A DNA stretch of 10,391 nt. It comes from an uncultured Prevotellaceae bacterium. GTDB lineage: Bacteria; Bacteroidota; Bacteroidia; Bacteroidales; Bacteroidaceae. Both the position numbers and the translations under genes were made by a program. A model generated the notes under the pieces. The model made no database searches and was not told the DNA's origin. It saw nothing but the letters and a program-made list of their open reading frames with translations. Location of the stretch: NCBI GenBank assembly GCA_937902455.1, contig CALELI010000203.1, positions 1 to 10,391 of the forward strand, given 5' to 3'. This document shows positions 1 through 6,512 of the stretch, in pieces; position 1 is the first letter of the stretch, and each line of letters begins with the position of its first letter.

Positions 1-262
1 CTTCGTCGGGCTCCAGGCGTACGGCAGCCAGCAGGGCAAGGTCACCTGTCCCTGTTGCCACGTCAAGGATGCGGCTTGGCCAGGCTCCTCCCATCTCGAG
101 GTAGTCGATGACATACTGGCGCCAGTGTGAGTCCACTCCGAGCGACATGTTGTGGTTGAGGTCATCGTAGCCAGAGGCGATGTTGTCGAACATCTCTTCA
201 ATCTGATCCCTCTTCGATTTCTCGCTCTGGTCTTTGTAAGGCTTTACTTCTTCTATCTTCAT
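1..262 (-). CDS. menG: Demethylmenaquinone methyltransferase (MenG/UbiE), 5' part only
   Basis: The gene enters from the left edge and reads leftward; only the first 87 codons are present. The protein starts MKIEEVKPYK, then has the family's N-terminal signature at about residues 25-50 (FDNIASGYDDLNHNMSLGVD) and SAM-binding motif I at 65-77 (ILDVATGTGDLAL). Family members are about 230-250 residues, so roughly two thirds lies outside. MenG transfers a methyl group from S-adenosylmethionine to demethylmenaquinone, the last step of menaquinone synthesis; the same family methylates ubiquinone precursors (UbiE), but Bacteroidales use menaquinone, hence the name chosen. The start codon lies inside the 3' end of phoH, 65 bases before the phoH stop and in another frame, so the two genes are surely co-transcribed and probably translationally linked. 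Confidence 0.93.
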   Translation of the reverse strand, partial: MKIEEVKPYKDQSEKSKRDQIEEMFDNIASGYDDLNHNMSLGVDSHWRQYVIDYLEMGGAWPSRILDVATGTGDLALLAAVRLEPDE

Positions 263-1193
263 AGTCTTCGTAGGCGTTGACAATTCGTGTTACCAACTTG
301 TGTCGGACGATGTCCTTGTCGTTCATCTGCACGAAACTGATTCCTTTCACGTCCTTCAGCACCTCCATGGCTTCCAGGAGCCCCGAGCGTACGTGGCGCG
401 GAAGGTCTATCTGGGTGACGTCGCCCGTGATTATCATCTTCGTGTTGTTGCCCATACGGGTGAGGAACATCTTTATCTGCTGTGTCGTCGTGTTCTGTGC
501 TTCGTCGAGGATGACCACGGCATCGTTGAGAGTCCTGCCTCGCATGAATGCAAGCGGAGCAATCTGTATGGTCTGGAGCACCATGTACTCCTGCAGTTTC
601 TGGGCAGGTATCATGTCCTGCAGGGCATCGTAGAGAGGTTGCAGGTAAGGGTCGATTTTCTCCTTCATGTCGCCAGGCAGGAATCCCAGTTTCTCTCCTG
701 CCTCCACTGCCGGACGCGAGAGGATGATTCTCCGCACCTCCTTGTTCTTCAGTGCCCGTACGGCGAGGGCGATGCTCGTGTAGGTCTTTCCCGTACCGGC
801 AGGACCGATGGCGAAGAGCATGTCGTTCGTCTTGTAGTCCTCGATGAGGCGTTTCTGGTTCTCGCTCCTTGCTGAGATAGGCTTGCCCGTCACACTGTAG
901 CACACCACGTCGGAGTTGTCGGCATGGTCGTTGTGGATGTCCTTGCCCTTCACGATGTCGAGGATGACCTCCTCGCTCAGGCTGTTGTACTTTGAGCAGT
1001 GAGCCTGCAGCTTCTGGATGTTGTCCTCGAAACTGCACATCTCCTCCTCGTCGCCGAAGACCTTCATGATGTTCCCGCGTGCCACAATCCTCAGTTTCGG
1101 GTACAGGGCCTTTATCATCTGAAGGTGTATGTTGTTGACCCCATAAAAAGTAAGGAGGTCAATGTCGTCAAGAGTTATTATTTTTTCAATCAT
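198..1193 (-). CDS. phoH: PhoH family ATPase (PhoH/YbeZ-like)
   Basis: This 331-residue cytoplasmic P-loop protein has the usual length for chromosomal PhoH. The Walker A motif is GPAGTGKT at 130-137 and Walker B is VVILDEAQN at 226-234; the following MIITGDVTQIDLP (253-265) and RIVNAYEDYE (303-312) blocks are typical of the family. Residues 1-110 form the N-terminal part found in YbeZ-type proteins. PhoH proteins are ATPases, some shown to be RNA helicases, and the YbeZ branch works with the endonuclease YbeY in rRNA maturation; that this protein does so is inference from the family. The start at 1193 is supported by a good Bacteroidota promoter immediately upstream and by homologs that, from memory, begin with a similar MIEKII sequence. 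The coding 3' end overlaps menG by 65 bases. Confidence 0.95.
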   Translation of the reverse strand: MIEKIITLDDIDLLTFYGVNNIHLQMIKALYPKLRIVARGNIMKVFGDEEEMCSFEDNIQKLQAHCSKYNSLSEEVILDIVKGKDIHNDHADNSDVVCYSVTGKPISARSENQKRLIEDYKTNDMLFAIGPAGTGKTYTSIALAVRALKNKEVRRIILSRPAVEAGEKLGFLPGDMKEKIDPYLQPLYDALQDMIPAQKLQEYMVLQTIQIAPLAFMRGRTLNDAVVILDEAQNTTTQQIKMFLTRMGNNTKMIITGDVTQIDLPRHVRSGLLEAMEVLKDVKGISFVQMNDKDIVRHKLVTRIVNAYEDYEDRRSKALQRPEREIEEGSD

Positions 1194-1197
1194 TGTG

Positions 1198-1228
1198 CAA
1201 ATGTAGCAAAAGTTGCCGTATCAGCAAA
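1198..1228 (-). promoter_or_regulatory. phoH promoter, Bacteroidota type, nearly leaderless
   Basis: Read on the minus strand, TTTG (1228-1225) is followed by exactly 19 bases and then TACATTTG (1205-1198), a perfect fit to the Bacteroidota TTTG / TAnnTTTG consensus. Only four bases lie between the -7 box and the phoH ATG, so transcription should begin at or very near the start codon. This would give a message with almost no 5' leader. The match is seen in the sequence; the start site itself is inferred. Confidence 0.75.
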
Positions 1229-1347
1229 ATAAATGTGCATAAAATGTGAGTTACGACGGCTTAAATCAATTAACAGATAATAATGAAAAATAAACAATGA
1301 GGAAAGAAGAGTAAAATGCGAAATGCCCGATGGAAGTCGCAAAAAAT

Positions 1348-1374
1348 TTCATTATTCATTCTTCATTATTCATT
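1348..1374 (-). repeat. Two-copy 13-mer AATGAATAATGAA, 14-base period
   Basis: On the plus strand TTCATTATTCATT occurs at 1348-1360 and again at 1362-1374, one base apart. Its reverse complement, AATGAATAATGAA, also occurs twice with the same 14-base period at 6486-6512, so the two intergenic regions share an element in opposite orientation. Short AATGA/AATGAAGA-rich repeats are, from memory, common between genes in Prevotella and Bacteroides. No function is evident. Confidence 0.7.
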
Positions 1375-1447
1375 TTTTTACTATCTATCGCTCGCTTCGC
1401 TCCCGCAAGATACTCTCGCTCGAAAATAAAAATAAATGCTGATTTAT

Positions 1448-1478
1448 TTTGTATTTCGCTCGCTAAATCGTATCTTTA
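1448..1478 (+). promoter_or_regulatory. Upstream copy of the promoter, decayed -7 box
   Basis: TTTG at 1448-1451 is followed by 19 bases and TATCTTTA at 1471-1478. The last base of the -7 box is A instead of the consensus G, so this copy is probably weaker or inactive. It is the counterpart, in the first repeat unit, of the consensus promoter 75 bases downstream. Confidence 0.4.
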
Positions 1479-1521
1479 ACTTGCTGTTTTAGATACTCAC
1501 GCTCGGAAAAACTCAAATAAA

Positions 1522-1553
1522 TTTGGTTTTTCGCTCGCTAAATCGTATCTTTG
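1522..1553 (+). promoter_or_regulatory. Promoter of the glycosyltransferase-SpoIID-AmpG operon
   Basis: TTTG at 1522-1525 is followed by 20 bases and a perfect -7 box, TATCTTTG, at 1546-1553. The ATG at 1571 lies 17 bases beyond the -7 box, giving a short leader of about ten bases. The -7 box is also the left arm of a perfect dyad, TATCTTT/AAAGATA with a 3-base centre (1546-1562), which could be an operator or could be chance in AT-rich DNA. Confidence 0.75.
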
Positions 1554-1570
1554 CAAAAGATATTTGTATT

Positions 1571-3913
1571 ATGAAAATTGATTGTTTCATCCCTTATTCC
1601 GGGGTAGAGGAGACGAGAGCGAATGTGGCGCAGTTCAGGAACTGTGGGTGTGTGGGGAATATATTCCTGCTGGCGAACGATGTGAGCGTGCCACAGATGG
1701 AGGGCTGCAGCCTGCTGTTTGTGGACAGTCTGGAGAGTAGCAGCACTTACAGGCAGATTGCCACTGTCGCCAGGTCGCCTTATATTATATTGTATACGAA
1801 GACTTCGCCGGTAAGGCTCGGGTACAGGGCGCTGGAGAGGATGACAGGTGTGGCTGAGAGTACTGGCGCAGGAATGATATACTCCGACCACTATGCCGTG
1901 AAGAACGGGGAACTGACGAAGGTGCCGGTCATTCCGTTCCAGTCGGGAAGTGTGAGGAACGACTTCGACTTCGGTGCGCTGAAGTTCTACGACACGCAGT
2001 GCGTGAAGCAGTATGCCGAGGAATGCAAGGACAGCAGGTTCGCGAGTGCTGGAAACTATGAGCTGAACCTCTGTGTGCTCCGTCAGCGACCGGACGGAGT
2101 GGTTGCCCTGAAGGAATTTCTCTACACGGAAGAGGAGTCGGACCTGAGGAAGAGTGGGGAGAAGCAGTTCGACTATGTAGACCCGCGCAACCAGAATGTA
2201 CAGCTGGAGATGGAACAGGTGTGCACGGACCATCTCAGGAAGATAGGTGCGTACATCGACATGAACACGGTGTCGGACGTCCCGCTCGAGAACGGTGACT
2301 TCAAGAATGAGGTGTCGGTGGTGATTCCGGTGAAGAACCGTGTGAAGACTATCGACGACGCAATCATATCGGCCCTGTCGCAGAAAACGACGTTTGCCTA
2401 CAACATCATCGTGGTGGACAATCATTCCGATGACGGCACTACGAGGGTCGTGGAGAAACTGGCGAACTCTGACCCGAGGGTAATCCATATCATACCCGAA
2501 GAGACCGACCTGGGCATCGGAGGCTGCTGGAACAAGGCCATCAACGACTCGCGGTGCGGACGATTCGCCGTACAGCTCGACAGCGACGACCTCTATGCGA
2601 GGGAGGACACACTGCAGATGATTGTCGACAAGTTCTACGAGGAACGGTGCGCCATGGTGATAGGGTCGTACAGGATGTGTGACTTCCACCTGAAGACACT
2701 CCCCCCTGGAATCATCGACCACAAGGAATGGACGGAGAAGAACGGACGCAACAATGCCCTCCGTGTGAACGGACTGGGCGCTCCAAGGGCTTTCTATACT
2801 CCGCTGCTACGGAAGATAGGCTTCCCGAACACCTGCTACGGCGAGGACTATGCCCTGGGACTGGCCTTCTCGCGCCAGTTCAGGATAGGAAGGATATTCG
2901 ACGAACTCTATCTCTGCCGCAGATGGGACGGAAACAGCGATGCCGCCCTGAGCGTGGAGAAAGTGAATGCAAACAACTACTATAAGGACCAGTTGCGCAC
3001 AGCCGAGATAAAGGCCCGCCGGCGACTCAACGAACACTGGAGACAGCATGGCACTCAGGAAGATGCCGACCAGCTCTTCTCGGAACAGGTGAGAGAATGG
3101 GCAGATGCCGCAGTGAGGTATCGCCAGCTGGAGAACGTAGAGAGGCGTGAGTGCGAAGTGGACGGCAGGCACCTGACAATCCAGTTCAACAGTGCGCGGA
3201 TAGTATCGACTGGTGCGAAGATTGACGGCAATGCCATAGGCCGCAGGAACTGTTTCCTCTGCGAACAGAACCTGCCGGACGAACAGAGAGACCTGGTGCT
3301 GAACGAGAGGTTCCATCTACTGGTCAATCCGTTCCCTATACTGCCGAAACATTTCACCATACCAATGCGCCAGCACAGGCCTCAGGCAATCCTCGACAAC
3401 TTCAGGGACATGATGGACATCGTGGATGTGCTGCACGACGAGATGGTGTTCTACAACGGTCCGCTCTGTGGCGCTTCTGCTCCTGACCACATGCATTTCC
3501 AGGCAGGAAGCAGGGATGTGGTGCCTCTGATTGCAGAATGCGGGAAACAGAAGCACGAATACGGAGTGACGGAACTCGACTGGTTCTGCCGTGCACTGAT
3601 GATAAGGACAGATTCTGCCGACAAGGCCTGTGACCTGTTCAGGAAAATATACGACGGTCTGGAAGTACCAAAGGGCCAGACGGAGCCGATGATGAATGTG
3701 GTTGCCTGGAAGGACGGCGATGATTTCGTGTGCGTGGTCATTCCTCGCAGGAAGCATCGTCCAGACTGCTATTCGGCAGAAGGAAACGGACAGATGCTGA
3801 TCAGTCCTGGTGCGCTCGACATGTGCGGACTGATTATCACTCCTCGCGAGGAGGATTTCAGACGGATATCAAGGGAACAGGTTGCAGCCATCATAAAGGA
3901 ATGCGGTGAGTGA
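1571..3913 (+). CDS. Glycosyltransferase (GT2) fused to a DUF4922 HIT/GalT-like domain
   Basis: The start is placed at ATG 1571 (780 residues): an upstream in-frame GTG at 1523 would sit within the promoter. Residues 1-230 look like a degenerate GT-A fold (YIILYTKTSP at 71-80, a DxD-like MIYSDHY at 102-108). Residues 247-455 form a canonical family 2 glycosyltransferase: VSVVIPVKNR, then IIVVDNHSDDGTT, the metal-binding QLDSDDLY at 335-342 and GED at 424-426. Residues about 530-760 match the DUF4922 type: CFLC at 561-564, NPFPILPKHFTIP at 586-598, and DHMHFQ at 639-644. The HxHxQ triad resembles the active site of HIT/GalT enzymes and of GDP-hexose phosphorylases, so a nucleotide-sugar or sugar-phosphate transfer is plausible, but the substrate is unknown. 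No signal peptide or membrane segment is seen, so it should be cytoplasmic. It is first in an operon; its TGA overlaps the next ATG. Confidence 0.85.
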   Translation: MKIDCFIPYSGVEETRANVAQFRNCGCVGNIFLLANDVSVPQMEGCSLLFVDSLESSSTYRQIATVARSPYIILYTKTSPVRLGYRALERMTGVAESTGAGMIYSDHYAVKNGELTKVPVIPFQSGSVRNDFDFGALKFYDTQCVKQYAEECKDSRFASAGNYELNLCVLRQRPDGVVALKEFLYTEEESDLRKSGEKQFDYVDPRNQNVQLEMEQVCTDHLRKIGAYIDMNTVSDVPLENGDFKNEVSVVIPVKNRVKTIDDAIISALSQKTTFAYNIIVVDNHSDDGTTRVVEKLANSDPRVIHIIPEETDLGIGGCWNKAINDSRCGRFAVQLDSDDLYAREDTLQMIVDKFYEERCAMVIGSYRMCDFHLKTLPPGIIDHKEWTEKNGRNNALRVNGLGAPRAFYTPLLRKIGFPNTCYGEDYALGLAFSRQFRIGRIFDELYLCRRWDGNSDAALSVEKVNANNYYKDQLRTAEIKARRRLNEHWRQHGTQEDADQLFSEQVREWADAAVRYRQLENVERRECEVDGRHLTIQFNSARIVSTGAKIDGNAIGRRNCFLCEQNLPDEQRDLVLNERFHLLVNPFPILPKHFTIPMRQHRPQAILDNFRDMMDIVDVLHDEMVFYNGPLCGASAPDHMHFQAGSRDVVPLIAECGKQKHEYGVTELDWFCRALMIRTDSADKACDLFRKIYDGLEVPKGQTEPMMNVVAWKDGDDFVCVVIPRRKHRPDCYSAEGNGQMLISPGALDMCGLIITPREEDFRRISREQVAAIIKECGE

Positions 3914-5124
3914 TGAAGGGTGATGTCAGTGTGGGAATAGTGAAGGGAAGTGACCTTAAGCTGATGTTTAAGGCTCACTATGAGGCAGGAGGAGTTCCCG
4001 TCACTGGCAGTCAGACGGTAAGATTCCATGAAGGCATGGTGTGCTGGAATGGAAGGCTTGTGGACGAATTGCTGTTCGCGCCTCGGGAAGAAGGGGCGAC
4101 TTTCTCGATAGAGGACGTGACCATAGGCATAGACTTCCACTGGGAACGGAAGGAACGTCAGGAGTTTCGTGGAAGCCTGAAGATATGTGTGGAGGACGGA
4201 ATGCTCAGGGCTGTCAATATCCTTCCGGTGGAGGAATATCTCGCGAGCGTGATATCATCAGAGATGAGTGCCACGTCCTCGCCGGAATTCCTGAAAGCCC
4301 ATGCGGTGATAGCCCGTAGCTGGCTGCTGTCGCAGAAGGATGTCCACAAGGGATTCGACGTCTGTGCCGATGACCATTGCCAGAGGTATCAGGGGATATC
4401 AAGAATCTCCACTCCGGCAGTGACGCGAGCCGTTGAGGAAACGCGGGGAGAGGTGCTGTGGCATGACGGACAGATATGTGATGCCAGATACTCGAAATGC
4501 TGCGGAGGTGCACTTGAAGAGTTTGAGACTTGCTGGGAGGATGTACACCATCCGTATCTTACGGGGAAACGTGACTCGCTGACAAAGGAGGCTTTCCCTG
4601 ACCTGACAAAGGAAGACGTGGCAAGAGACTGGATACTCTCATCACCTGCTTCCTTCTGCAATACGGAATACGGGGATGTGCTGTCGCAGATCCTGAATGG
4701 CTACGATCAGGAGACGAATGACTTCTTCCGCTGGGCGGTGGAGTATTCACAGGACGAACTGACGGCGCTCGTAGGCAGAAGACTTGGCGACGACCTGGGA
4801 GAAGTGCTCGGACTGATTCCGCTCAGGAGAGGCAGGTCGGGCAGGATATGCGAACTGAAGATTGTAGGCTCGAAGAAGTCGGTGGTGATAGGCAAGGAAC
4901 TGGCAATAAGACGTGCCTTGTCGGAAAGCCATCTGAAATCATCGGCATTCGTTGCTGACTTCGACGAGCATTCGCGAACCTTCACCCTTCGCGGAGCCGG
5001 ATGGGGCCACGGAGTAGGGCTCTGCCAGATTGGTGCTGCCGTAATGGGCGCAAAAGGATACAAGTATAACGAAATACTGGGTCATTACTACCCAGATACA
5101 GAAATAAGGAAGATATATGACTAA
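3913..5124 (+). CDS. SpoIID/LytB domain protein without signal peptide
   Basis: The start is taken as ATG 3913, which shares its A with the TGA of the upstream gene (TGATG), a strong sign of translational coupling; a GTG at 3910 is the alternative. The product has 403 residues. The SpoIID/LytB domain spans about 100-395: LPVEEYLASVISSEMSA at 104-120, where E117 aligns with the catalytic glutamate of SpoIID lytic transglycosylase as I recall the motif; KAHAVIARSWLL at 128-139; and the C-terminal GWGHGVGLCQIGA at 363-375. H145, C151, H155 and C156 form a cluster like the zinc site reported for clostridial SpoIID. The domain cuts denuded glycan strands in spore formers. Here the N-terminus (MKGDVSVGIVKG) is polar, with no signal peptide or anchor, so the protein should stay in the cytoplasm, which is odd for a wall enzyme. 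The last 8 bases overlap the permease gene. Confidence 0.87.
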   Translation: MKGDVSVGIVKGSDLKLMFKAHYEAGGVPVTGSQTVRFHEGMVCWNGRLVDELLFAPREEGATFSIEDVTIGIDFHWERKERQEFRGSLKICVEDGMLRAVNILPVEEYLASVISSEMSATSSPEFLKAHAVIARSWLLSQKDVHKGFDVCADDHCQRYQGISRISTPAVTRAVEETRGEVLWHDGQICDARYSKCCGGALEEFETCWEDVHHPYLTGKRDSLTKEAFPDLTKEDVARDWILSSPASFCNTEYGDVLSQILNGYDQETNDFFRWAVEYSQDELTALVGRRLGDDLGEVLGLIPLRRGRSGRICELKIVGSKKSVVIGKELAIRRALSESHLKSSAFVADFDEHSRTFTLRGAGWGHGVGLCQIGAAVMGAKGYKYNEILGHYYPDTEIRKIYD

Positions 5125-6403
5125 GGAACGAAACCCGTGGATGTGGATACCGACACTGTACTTTGCAGAGGGACTGCCGTATTTTATAGTGAATGTAATC
5201 TCTGTGACTATGTTTAAGAGAATGGGAATGAGTAATGGCGACCTTGCCTTGTACACCAGCCTGCTCTATCTGCCGTGGACAATCAAGCCGCTGTGGAGCC
5301 CGTTTGTCGACATAATACGAAGCAAGAGATGGTGGATCCTGACCATGCAATTCCTGATGACGGCTGCCATACTGGCTGTTGCCTTCACCCTGCCGCATCC
5401 GACGACATCGGAGATTGCCGCGGGCAACATCAGTGTATCGCCATTCATGATTACCCTGATAATCTTCTACATAACGGCATTTGCATCTGCTACACACGAC
5501 ATTGCTGCTGACGGCTACTACATGCTGGAACTGGATAAGTACAGGCAGTCGCTCTTTGTAGGACTCCGCAATACGTTTTACAGGATAGGGTCAGTATTCG
5601 GTCAGGGAGTAATCGTAGTCATTGCCGGCATACTCGAAACGACTTTTGACGATATTCCTAAGGCTTGGTCTGTGACATTGCTTATCAGTGCCATTATATT
5701 CGGTGCCATAAGTCTTTACCATTCTTTTTTCCTGCCTCGTCCTGAGGAGGACACGACACGTGGGAGGAAGACGGCTTCAGAGGTATTCACTGACTTCGGA
5801 AAGACGTTCGCTACTTTCTTCTGCAAGAAGGGGGTGTGGCTGGCAATCATCTTTATGCTCCTGTACCGTCTTCCTGAAGCATTCTCGGTAAAGATGCTCA
5901 CTCCGTTCATGCTTGATCCTATAGAGAAGGGAGGCCTCGGGATGACCACAACTCAGTCAGGACTTGTATATGGTACCATTGGGGTAATCGCACTCCTGAT
6001 TGGAGGTATTCTCGGAGGGGTATATGCTGCGAAGAAAGGGCTGCGGAAATCACTCTGGCCAATGGCGATGAGTCTTGCCCTCCCATGTTCGGTATATCTG
6101 TATATGGCAATTGTGCAGCCAGAGTCAATCTGGCAGGTCTATGCCTGTGTGGCATTCGACCAGCTCGGCTACGGATTCGGATTCACTGCCTACATGCTTT
6201 ACATGATGCATTTCGCTGACGGCGAGTTTAAGACGAGCCACTATGCCATCTGTACTGCCTTCATGGCTCTCAGCATGATGATTCCGGGAATGTTTGCAGG
6301 ATACCTGCAGGAATGGCTGGGGTATGTCGATTTCTTCTGGATGGTAATGATCTGCTGTCTGGCAACGGTTGTAGTGACGCTGGCGGTAAGGAAGGAAATA
6401 TAG
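5117..6403 (+). CDS. ampG: AmpG-like MFS permease (muropeptide import)
   Basis: A 428-residue inner-membrane protein with about twelve hydrophobic segments. Features of the AmpG branch of the major facilitator superfamily are TLYFAEGLPY at 13-22, KPLWSPFVD at 57-65 (the loop 2-3 position of MFS motif A) and ASATHDIAADGYYM at 123-136, close to the SATQDIAxDAY block of AmpG. AmpG brings GlcNAc-anhydroMurNAc and its peptides into the cytoplasm for wall recycling. E. coli AmpG is about 490 residues; the shorter length here is usual for Bacteroidota homologs as far as I recall. The ATG lies 8 bases inside the previous gene, after an AAGGAAG purine stretch that may serve as ribosome binding site. 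It ends the three-gene operon; the link to the two upstream enzymes suggests a sugar or glycopeptide substrate, but this is inference. Confidence 0.85.
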   Translation: MTKERNPWMWIPTLYFAEGLPYFIVNVISVTMFKRMGMSNGDLALYTSLLYLPWTIKPLWSPFVDIIRSKRWWILTMQFLMTAAILAVAFTLPHPTTSEIAAGNISVSPFMITLIIFYITAFASATHDIAADGYYMLELDKYRQSLFVGLRNTFYRIGSVFGQGVIVVIAGILETTFDDIPKAWSVTLLISAIIFGAISLYHSFFLPRPEEDTTRGRKTASEVFTDFGKTFATFFCKKGVWLAIIFMLLYRLPEAFSVKMLTPFMLDPIEKGGLGMTTTQSGLVYGTIGVIALLIGGILGGVYAAKKGLRKSLWPMAMSLALPCSVYLYMAIVQPESIWQVYACVAFDQLGYGFGFTAYMLYMMHFADGEFKTSHYAICTAFMALSMMIPGMFAGYLQEWLGYVDFFWMVMICCLATVVVTLAVRKEI

Positions 6404-6507
6404 TTAACAGTTATCAGTTAACAGGACTCCGAGCTTGCTCGCCTGAACTTGTGAAGAAACAATAAATTATAAGTTAACAATGAAGAATGAATAATGAAAA
6501 ATGAATA
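6404..6507. other. Spacer between the permease and lipoprotein genes
   Basis: Three TTAACA words (6404-6409, 6417-6422, 6474-6479) and an imperfect hairpin at 6422-6445 (CAGG/CCTG outer stem, CGAG/CTCG inner stem, CTTG loop) are visible. No T-tract follows the hairpin, so it is a poor rho-independent terminator. No TTTG/TAnnTTTG promoter was found here, so the lipoprotein gene may be read from the upstream operon or from an unrecognised promoter. Confidence 0.5.
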
Positions 6508-6512
6508 ATGAA
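6486..6512 (+). repeat. Second copy of the AATGAATAATGAA pair, overlapping a start codon
   Basis: AATGAATAATGAA occurs at 6486-6498 and 6500-6512, the same 13-mer and 14-base period as the inverted element at 1348-1374. The ATG of the lipoprotein gene (6508-6510) lies inside the second 13-mer, so the repeat supplies the start codon and its immediate upstream context. Confidence 0.7.

Larger units (their letters stand above)
1409..1553 (+). repeat. Tandem pair of promoter-bearing repeat units
   Basis: Unit 1 (1409-1478) and unit 2 (1491-1553) have the same design: AGATACT, then a CGCTCG word, an A-rich middle, and an identical 24-base block. The identical blocks are 1454-1477 and 1529-1552, exactly 75 bases apart, and include CGCTCGCTAAATCG followed by TATCTTT. 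The 5' AGATAC and the 3' GTATCT of each unit are reverse complements. The middles differ by substitutions and by about 8 bases of length, so the duplication is not recent or the units came separately. Each unit carries its own -33 and -7 elements. Confidence 0.75.
1194..1570. other. Divergent intergenic region between phoH and the glycosyltransferase operon
   Basis: These 377 bases hold no credible gene. From left to right they contain the phoH promoter (1198-1228), an AT-rich stretch with no clear signal (1229-1347), an AATGAATAATGA-type repeat (1348-1374), a stretch rich in CGCTCG/TCGCTC words (1381-1425), and two tandem promoter-bearing units (1409-1553). The leader of the rightward gene fills the rest. 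Base composition is clearly more AT-rich than the coding sequence on either side. Confidence 0.8.

Noticed and set aside
300..875. Plus-strand open frames across phoH (up to 191 codons).
   Set aside because: PhoH on the other strand has both Walker motifs and a promoter; these frames have neither.
1331..1380. A hairpin (GCGA/TCGC) next to an A-run as a leftward terminator.
   Set aside because: The stem is only four pairs with a long loop, and no leftward gene upstream would need it.
1381..1553. A short CRISPR-like array because of the recurring CGCTCG words.
   Set aside because: There are only two units, with unequal related middles rather than unique spacers, and each contains promoter elements.
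1523..1570. An upstream GTG start adding 16 residues to the glycosyltransferase.
   Set aside because: The -7 box and likely transcription start lie inside this stretch, so it would not be in the message.
1538..2722. A 394-codon open frame on the minus strand.
   Set aside because: It lies wholly opposite the glycosyltransferase gene, has no recognisable domain and a His/Val/Arg-rich composition typical of an antisense shadow, and has no promoter.
6422..6445. A rho-independent terminator after the permease gene.
   Set aside because: The stem is interrupted by an unpaired ACTC and no T-tract follows; it is described only as an imperfect hairpin.
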